Positions 57,316 through 64,000 of a DNA stretch of 64,000 nucleotides are shown piece after piece. Source of the stretch: Puccinellia tenuiflora (taxonomy: Eukaryota; Streptophyta; Magnoliopsida; Poales; Poaceae). Position 1 is the stretch's first letter. Each line of letters begins with the position of its first letter. The position numbers were made by a program, and so were the translations under genes. The stretch covers positions 37,989-101,988 of the forward strand of contig QRDG01000348.1 in NCBI GenBank assembly GCA_012064385.1, given 5' to 3'. The notes below the pieces were generated by a model. It did not search any database and was not told the origin of the DNA. It saw nothing but the letters and a program-made list of their open reading frames with translations.

Positions 57316-59734
57316 GGTACCATGATTTCACGACTCGTCGTACCCCTTCTACCGTCACCTACATGTGACTTTTCAAAACAAGCCTCTTCTAAAATATCTG
57401 AGTTGACGGTTGCGTTGGGCTCGTCGAGCTAGTCAAAATGGACTACTCATTTGTCGAAGTCTGAGGTTGGATGCATTTTCCACGGTTTAATGTTGATCCA
57501 ATGGCCATGATTAAATGGGCATTTCGAAAATATCTTTATTTAAAATAAAATAAAAACTTGCCCTAGTCTTTATCCCCTTCCTCCTCCACGTGAGGGCCCC
57601 CATCCTCATCTCCAACTGATCCCCTTGCTCCTTTTCCCCCAAGCCGAGAGCTCCATCTCCTCTTTTCCCCATGGCGCCTCCCCTCCTTCCCTCTCCTCCC
57701 TGCCATGACCTAGATCGTCCTCTGTAACGCCCCCCGGATCGGTACTATGTAGACTTAGCGATTTCCACCAAATCCGCATAATAACGATCCTAGGACGCCC
57801 ACCAGGCATAACGTGCACGTCGCAACACACACGTTATGCGGGTGGAATTGTGATAACATTACAATAGTTCTCGACGGAACCCACAAAAGAACATATATAC
57901 AACAATGACTCACAGAGTCAAGAACAAAAGATACAATACAAAGATCCAAATAACAACGGAAGCGGGTAGCGTCCGACTACGGACAAGATACAAATTGGAC
58001 TAAGAGTCCTGAAGATAAGCAAAGGCACCATATCCCTGCCCAGGCCAAGCCTAGCCGGAGGGATTCCCAAGCTAACGTCGTCAGACTTCAAACCTGTTGG
58101 CTGCATTGGAATAGCAGCCCCGAAGGGGTCAGTACTAGTAGAAGTACTGGCAAGTAATACTCACAAGATATCAAAGCTGGAATTCCGGGGAAAGAGGGTT
58201 AGCGATTGAGGCAGCGGCAAGCAGCACTAACAACGTATAGAGACACGCTATAACTTTCGTCTAATAGAGAGAAGGTAAGAGAGCGCATAGGTAACCAACT
58301 ATACTAACACCAAACATACCCAGCCAATTCCTTACCAGCCCGGTTAACCACGAGCAGCAAGCCCAAAGGCACTCACACAGTTGGTAATTTTATAAGTTAT
58401 TATTTAAGTAATCTATCTTACTAGTCAAGTTATTATCATTAGGTGCAAGTTGTCTATGATCTTGTTAGCCATCACATTTCATCAAGTCGTCCATAACCGC
58501 GGACACGGCTTTTCGAAAAGATTTAACCCTGTAGGGGTGCACAAATGTAACCACGCGCACTTCCACCCTTGTTGCCATGCAATTAGCACACTTCCGGGGT
58601 ATGCTGGGAGGGTATCCGACGCTACACTTTCCTTCACTACCACACAAGTCCAGGGAACCACCTAGCTAGGTCTTGCCCACCTTGAAAGTCCGGCCAAAGC
58701 TCCGAGGTGGACCTAACCGTTTGCGCCTATGGCTAGGTGACACAGACTACCATGAGTTGGTCACTTCGCATCATACCGCAAGCCCTACCGTAAGTAACCA
58801 TCATCGAATCGGAGGCGTCCCATCCGTACCTGCAACAAAATAAAGCGCCGCGCAAAATGGAAACACCCGAACTACTTGTGGCGCCCTGGACAAGGCTGCA
58901 TATCCGGTACTAGGTCGAGGGGAGTCCCATTTCCTCCCACATGTGGGTAGTGCGCTCAGTCTTGGATCAGAGGACAAGAACTCGGGTCCTAGGCGACACC
59001 AGCAGAACAAATCACCACGATTGGCCTTCTGCCGGTGCCTTATCTTTATTAATTATATCACATCGCCAATTATTATAGATTATCATGTGAATTAACCCAA
59101 CTATCAAATTAAGGCATGACTAGATAAAGATAACAAGACTCGAGCAAAACAACCTAAGCATGCACTACGACTCGCAAGGCCAACAAGATAAACAAGCAAC
59201 AGGGTAATAGGACGTGGGGGTGGGGCATATCATGGCTGCAAGGTAAATAGGATCGAGACACAAGCATCACAATATAAGGCTAGCAAGGAACAAAAGATAG
59301 GAGGTGTAAGAGACAGAAAACAAGCAAAGATAGCAAGTGAGTATCACTTGCCTGCAATCCGGTAGAGGTAGCAGAACCTGTCGTTGCTCACATCAACTCA
59401 ACGTCCTATTCCCGAAGAAGAAACAAACACTAGAAACATAAAAGATGCATTTTACTACTACGGCAAAAGAAGCGGCATGTTGATGACATGATGCATGACA
59501 AATTAAAGGTTGTCCAATTTTATTCCCTAACACATGGCAAAGCATTTTCAAATGGGATCGGTGCAAAATATAGATGCACCAAACAAATCCCATAATTAAA
59601 TTGATTTAATTCAGCTAAATGGATAAAGGTGCGAGTTTAATTAATGATGCATGATTTCAGATAAAATACGCATATATGGTATGTAGGGTTTAGGGTTGGG
59701 GTCACACATTGGATCGAGGATCTCCGGATTCGGA

Positions 59735-59895
59735 ACCGTTGTCTTCGGGTCGTAGTCGAAGTAGTCGTCGTAGTCGAAGTAGCCGAGGTAGTCGAAGTAG
59801 TCGTTGTAGTCGTTCGTCCGGAGTCGAGGTAGTCGAGGTAGTCGTTCATCCGGAGTCGAAGTAGTCGAGGTAGTCGACGTCGTGGAAGTAGTCGT
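59735..59895. repeat. GTAGTCGAA-type minisatellite
   Basis: A 6-9 bp word (GTAGTCGAA, GTAGTCGAG, GTAGTCGTC) is repeated about 16 times, with CGTCCGGAGTCGAG inserts. The minus strand would encode a Asp/Tyr-rich run, but no gene surrounds it. Confidence 0.85.
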
Positions 59896-60525
59896 ACTCG
59901 GGTCGTCGTCGTGGCGGACCTTGGCGTTCCGGGCTTCGGAGTCGACGGGGTTCCACGGCATCGGGGTACTTGGCGGGTTCCGGTGTCGTGGAAGATCATG
60001 TCGTTTCTCCGTTGACGGTCATCGTGGTTCACGGAGTCATACACGGACACGGAGACCTTGGCGTCGGGAAGCGGCTTCACGTCGGGAAACATCGGGGAAC
60101 GGAGATCTTGCGTCACGTCGGGGACGGGAAACACGGACACATCGGGGAAACAGGAAACGCCGGGAACACGTCACGGAGGCTTCGGGAAGCACACGGAGAC
60201 GGGGACCGAGGCTGCACGGCACGGAGACAACGCGGGGTGCTCCGGGGACGCACGAAGATGTCGGGGAACAGTTTGCATGACGGGAAACGGAACCACAGCG
60301 ATACGGCAACGGAAAAGGCACCGGGTGGACATATTGTCGAACACCTGGCAGGCGGCGTCTGAGTGCGGCGGCGGAGACGTTCTAGTCAGGGAGCGGCAGA
60401 AGGAGGATGATGGCGCAACGGCGGCCGAGCCGGAGCTGCAGGAGCCGGGAGGAGGGAGGCGACCTGGGACAGGAGGTGGAGGGCGGCCATGGGAGGAGCA
60501 CGGGATGGGAAGGCCGGAGGCGCGG

Positions 60526-61610
60526 TGTCGTGGGGTTACTCTTTGACTACCCCACGGTGGTGATACCTGGGTCACGCCAAGTCCACCAACCCTATGGCGA
60601 GGGCCCAAGGAAGGCCCAAGAAGGACGACGTGCGGCCCAAGGTAGTCGGCGTTAGGTCATTAGCTTTGATCGTCCTGTAAGTGCCATCGGCACCGTTCAC
60701 CCGAGACCCAGCCTATCATATAAAGGCTGGGAGGGTCCCTCGTCTAGGGTAACGAACAAACGGAACTCCAGCTCATAGCCACCAGCTTAAACCCTAGCGA
60801 GATCTTCATCTCGCCATTGTAGCCACGCTCATCATCAATACCAACAAGCAGGAAGTAGGGTGTTATCCTCCGGGAGCCTGAACCTGGGTAAAACCTCGCC
60901 TGTTAGCCGTAGAGATCACCAGCGCTCATCTCTCTCCCCCTCAATCAACCCGGGGTGCTCAACCCAGGGACTTGCCGAGTCCAAACCTCGTCAATTGACG
61001 CCGTCTGTGGGAAAGAACGAGCATTGGAACCATGGTCGCTCCGGCTCCATCAACCTTGAAGACCGACGCCTGCACCAGGGAGCCAGTCCGGTCCAGCTCC
61101 CTCGAGTACGTCAGCCACCCGCCGGCTCATCGCTCGGCGTACACTGAACTGAGTGAAGGTACGTGGATCACCTTTGGTACCATGCGTTACCTCATAAACA
61201 GCTATGGAACACTCCGATCCACGGTGGCCGCGCTACGCGCGGAGACGACACCCGCGTCTGCATCGACTACGTCGACCACGCCTTCACCTGCCGTGGAGAT
61301 CGCATCTGCTGCGAATGCAGCGATCGCATCTTCGACTGCCGCGAAGATCGCATCTGCTGCGACTACAACGACTGCGTCATCACCTGCCGTGATCGCATCT
61401 ACCGCGACTACGGCGATCAGCGTCTTCGACTGCCGCGAAGATCGCACCCGCCTTGACTGCACCAATGGCCCCCATGGCAAAAATCGCGCCCAACGCGACC
61501 ACGACACCCGCACCTCCGGCTGCCAAGGAGATCGCATCGGCGGTGACCCCTGCGCGGATCAAGTCTACTCTGACTACCTTGGTCGCGTCGCGGGCAAGGC
61601 AAAGATCTAC
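60526..61610 (+). mobile_element. Gypsy element fragment: 5' LTR, leader and start of gag
   Basis: An LTR of 468 bp (60526-60993) starts TGTCGTGGGGTTACTC and ends CGTCA. It has a TATA-like CATATAAAGG (60718-60727) and is followed by GACGCCGTCTGTGGGAAAG. A frame opens at 61032 (MVAPAPSTLKTDACT) and runs into an Ala/Thr/Ser-rich repetitive segment. No pol and no second LTR are present. The right boundary is approximate: the sequence merges near 61610 into purine-rich DNA. Confidence 0.7.
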
Positions 61611-61934
61611 ATCGACTCCGAGGAGAGTGGCGCGGGGCACGGCCGCGACGAGGGCTTGCGCTCGGATGGAGGAGAGGAGCAACGGCGAGCGTCCAGGAGG
61701 AGGAGGTGCGCGCGGGGATGGCGATGGGGGCAAGCGTCGCTCGGGGAGGGCCGGCCGGGAGGAGAGGGAGGTGAGGGGCGACGGCGGCAGAGGAAGGAGA
61801 GGCGAGGAGGGGCCGGACCAGGGAGGCAGCCGTGGCCGGGCCGGAGAAGGAGGAGCTGGCCGGCGCGGTGGCTGGAGAGAGGCGCAACTGCGGGAGGGAG
61901 AGAGCGGGTCGAGCACGGGGAGGAGAGCAGAGGA

Positions 61935-62064
61935 GGGAGGCGGGGAGGAGAGACCGGCGGGGAGAGGGGAAACCGGCGAGGTGGAGGATGAGCAGGGGAG
62001 GGAGGCGGGGAGGAGAGACCGGCGGGAAGAGGGGAAACCGGCGAGGTGGAGGATGAGCAGGGGA
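61935..62064. repeat. 65-bp tandem duplication
   Basis: GGGAGGCGGGGAGGAGAGAC begins both units (61935 and 62000). They end GGTGGAGGATGAGCAGGGGA and differ at about one base (GCGGGGAGAGG versus GCGGGAAGAGG). Confidence 0.88.
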
Positions 62065-62157
62065 GCAGCGCGGGAGGTGCGGGCCACGGGTGGAGGAGAG
62101 AGGAGCAGGAGCTCGATGGGGAAGAAGGGGAGGGTGAGGTGCGGATGAGGACGTGCG

Positions 62158-62276
62158 GTGGGAGGTGAGGCCAGGAAAAAAAGGAAGATAAGGGGAAAGA
62201 AAAGGGAAGAAAAAGAAAAAGAGAGAGAGATAAAAAGGGGGAGGGGGAAAAAGGAAAAAGGCGGAGGTGGGAGGAC
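62158..62276. repeat. Long polypurine tract
   Basis: About 120 bases almost wholly A and G on the plus strand, including runs such as GGGAAAGAAAAGGGAAGAA and GAGAGAGAGA. It lies in the right part of the 4.9-kb insertion. Confidence 0.85.
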
Positions 62277-62641
62277 CCGATCGTGAAAACAGGCAAAGAG
62301 TGAAGGGTGGCTGCAAAGCTGGAGGGGGTGGGAAAGGAAGACAACCAGGGGAAACCCTAGGGTTTGGAGGTTAGGTGGGCTCTGGGCCGGTTTGGGCTAC
62401 TCTCTCACGTCTCAAAATTATTTTTATTTTGCAAAATTAATTTGGCAATTAATTTTAGAAAACGGAGACGACTGTCTCGATAAAATATTTTCTGACAATT
62501 TTTAGAAAATAAAATAGGGTTTAATAAAAATAATTTTTGCAGGGAAAAACATGCGATGCGATGATGCTGATGTCATGATGATGCAAAAACAAAAACAAAC
62601 AAAAATCTAATTTGGGGAAAACCCCGGGACATTACATCCTC

Positions 62642-64000
62642 CCCCAAAACAAGAAGGATCTCTGGTCTAGGAGGAGAAGGAGGAAGAAGAAGTGGTGGCA
62701 AGAAGAGGAGGAGAACAAGAAGATGGCCTCTCCAACTTTCCCCTTGCCTAAATCATTGTGCTCTCATCACAGAGGTTAGGTTACCTATCATTTATGAACT
62801 CCTACTCTCTGTTGGTGACGAATTCGGGGAGTATAGGACCTGGGTGAGGAACCCTATGTGAGGATATTGGGAGAAAATCGTTTCTGCTGCTGTCATGTGT
62901 ATACAGTAACAGAAATACCGATTTTCGAGGGTCAAGATGGCAAAATTGAAAGTTCATTGTTCGGAATAAAATATAGATTATGTTCTCACGGTCATTTTGA
63001 GTGGTCATTTGCTCAATTTGGCCCAGCAGCTTGTTCGGGGCAATATAAACAAGTTTCTGCCCTGCTTTGCAAAAACTCGGTACTTATGATTTTGGGTGAA
63101 ATCTTTCACAGCCTTCCGCTGTTCATAAAATGGTGAACTAAACTGGTACAGCTAGCTGCTAGTTTTTACTGTCAATATCAATTGAGTTTTCTCAATTTAC
63201 ATGAGTAGTTTTCCTGCAATGAAGTCCTTAAGAGGGCTAATCACTGTGCTGAATCATGAAACAAATAGTGTATTGTTTTGGGATACATCTTTGAGAGCTG
63301 TATGATGCTGCTAAAATAGTAAATTGAAGTGCTATAGATACCTGGGAGCTCATAGGTCCCTGATCAACTTAGTTTGCTCAATTTCATGTAGTAGTTCCCT
63401 TGTTATTATATTCGTAAGATGGCTAATCATTATGCCGATTTCTGGAGCAGAAGATTAGTATTTGCTTGTTATGATCTAGCTAACTTCAATATCAGATTTC
63501 ATATATTCTGAGTTATTTCTAGATAATTTTCTAAGGAATCTAGAACAATATCATTTGCGTGATTCAAAGATACCTAGCTCAAGTTATGAATTTATCGGTA
63601 AAGGGGCAGCCAAGTGTTGCTATTCTGAGATTGTCATTCGGAGTACCTGTGTGTGCGTTTTAGATTGGATGATTTGGTGTACAGTGTGAGGCTTGTGTGT
63701 TACAGGTACAAAGGGTTGGCTCCGTTCAATGACTTCATCATCGGTAAAGGCAAGTACATGTTGGGATGGTGGGCATCGTGTGGTCCCTCATCGTAAACTA
63801 ATTTCTTATCTATTGTCTTCTGTGGCTATTATGTTAGTCTTGATTGGTAAAAGTTAAGTTCATGTTTTCATGGACAACTCTTCCATGCTTAGATTATTCC
63901 GTTGGCCTATTATATAAGGAATGATTCACCTTATAAAGCTATAATACATATTTGTCTGGTAATTGTGCCTCGAAGGCCTTTTCCCTACAAATTATCAGAT
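62642..64000. other. Outer element sequence after the nested insertions
   Basis: Continuation of the DNA interrupted at 57717. It begins CCCCAAAACAAGAAGG and then becomes AT-rich. Only short frames occur. It is the tail of the outer LTR-type element or unrelated spacer. Confidence 0.4.

Larger units (their letters stand above)
57723..62636. mobile_element. 4.9-kb TG...CA insertion, probable solo LTR carrying a nested Gypsy fragment
   Basis: Starts TGTAACGCCCCCCGGATCGG and ends CCCCGGGACATTACA, flanked by the perfect 5-bp duplication TCCTC (57718-57722 and 62637-62641). No internal long direct repeat was seen that would mark a second LTR, so a solo LTR is the simplest reading. The first 2 kb is plain non-coding DNA; the middle contains a minisatellite and a nested Gypsy piece; the right part is strongly purine-rich on the plus strand. 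Orientation cannot be fixed without gag or pol. Confidence 0.75.
46683..64000 (+). mobile_element. Outer LTR-type element (TGTAACACCCCG...), interrupted by nested insertions, runs off the window
   Basis: Begins at the exact break of F-box homology with a typical TG start. Its own sequence appears at 46683-46854, 57321-57717 and from 62642 onward, once the two inner insertions and their target duplications are removed. No coding region of its own is seen. It may be a long LTR or solo LTR; its right end, and therefore its type, cannot be decided here. Confidence 0.55.

Noticed and set aside
59637..60140. 167-codon minus-strand frame with Asp/Tyr- and Thr-rich runs
   Set aside because: It is a translation of the GTAGTCGAA minisatellite, with no start context or domain.
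61380..62344. Overlapping minus-strand Pro/Ser-rich frames of up to 299 codons
   Set aside because: They come from a one-sided purine bias that removes stop codons; composition is simple and repetitive.

Overview
This is a plant nuclear window, most likely from a grass of the Pooideae (wheat, barley, oat and brome relatives). The evidence is spliced genes with GT-AG introns, Stowaway-type MITEs ending in CTCCCTCCG with TA duplications, Gypsy and Copia LTR retrotransposons, Helitrons, and a lineage-specific F-box/DUF295 family. I cannot name the species. All family names come from reading motifs; no database search was run.

Layout. The left edge (1-2124) is the 5' part of a minus-strand Gypsy element that landed in the tail of an old F-box copy. 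From 2.1 to 15.1 kb there are two open F-box/DUF295 genes on the minus strand (4051-5301 and 11615-12814), several broken copies, and a 3.3-kb Helitron between them. After two Stowaway MITEs come two conventional genes arranged tail to tail: a ten-exon diphosphomevalonate decarboxylase gene (17931-21845, +), which makes isopentenyl diphosphate, and a sixteen-exon gene for a plant-specific protein of about 1270 residues with no known function (22746-30872, -). A second Helitron in reverse orientation (31582-34040) follows. The F-box cluster then resumes with a plus-strand gene (35540-36940), two plus-strand pseudogenes, a minus-strand gene (42264-43775), a Mutator-like element with long inverted repeats (44249-45821), and a last F-box fragment.

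The right third is nested retrotransposons. An LTR-type sequence beginning TGTAACACCCCG at 46683 cuts the last F-box fragment. It is itself interrupted by a complete but pol-less Copia element (46855-57315, target duplication GGTAC) and by a 4.9-kb TG...CA insertion (57723-62636, target duplication TCCTC). The latter contains the 5' end of another Gypsy element. The outer element runs off the right edge.

How it fits together. The window shows an F-box/DUF295 family growing by local duplication and decaying by deletion and transposon insertion, around two single-copy housekeeping-type genes. The most unusual observation is that the flanks of two F-box pseudogenes carry a stretch resembling exon 15 and adjoining introns of the large unknown gene about 17 kb away. 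I found no sign of a novel multi-gene system such as a biosynthetic operon.
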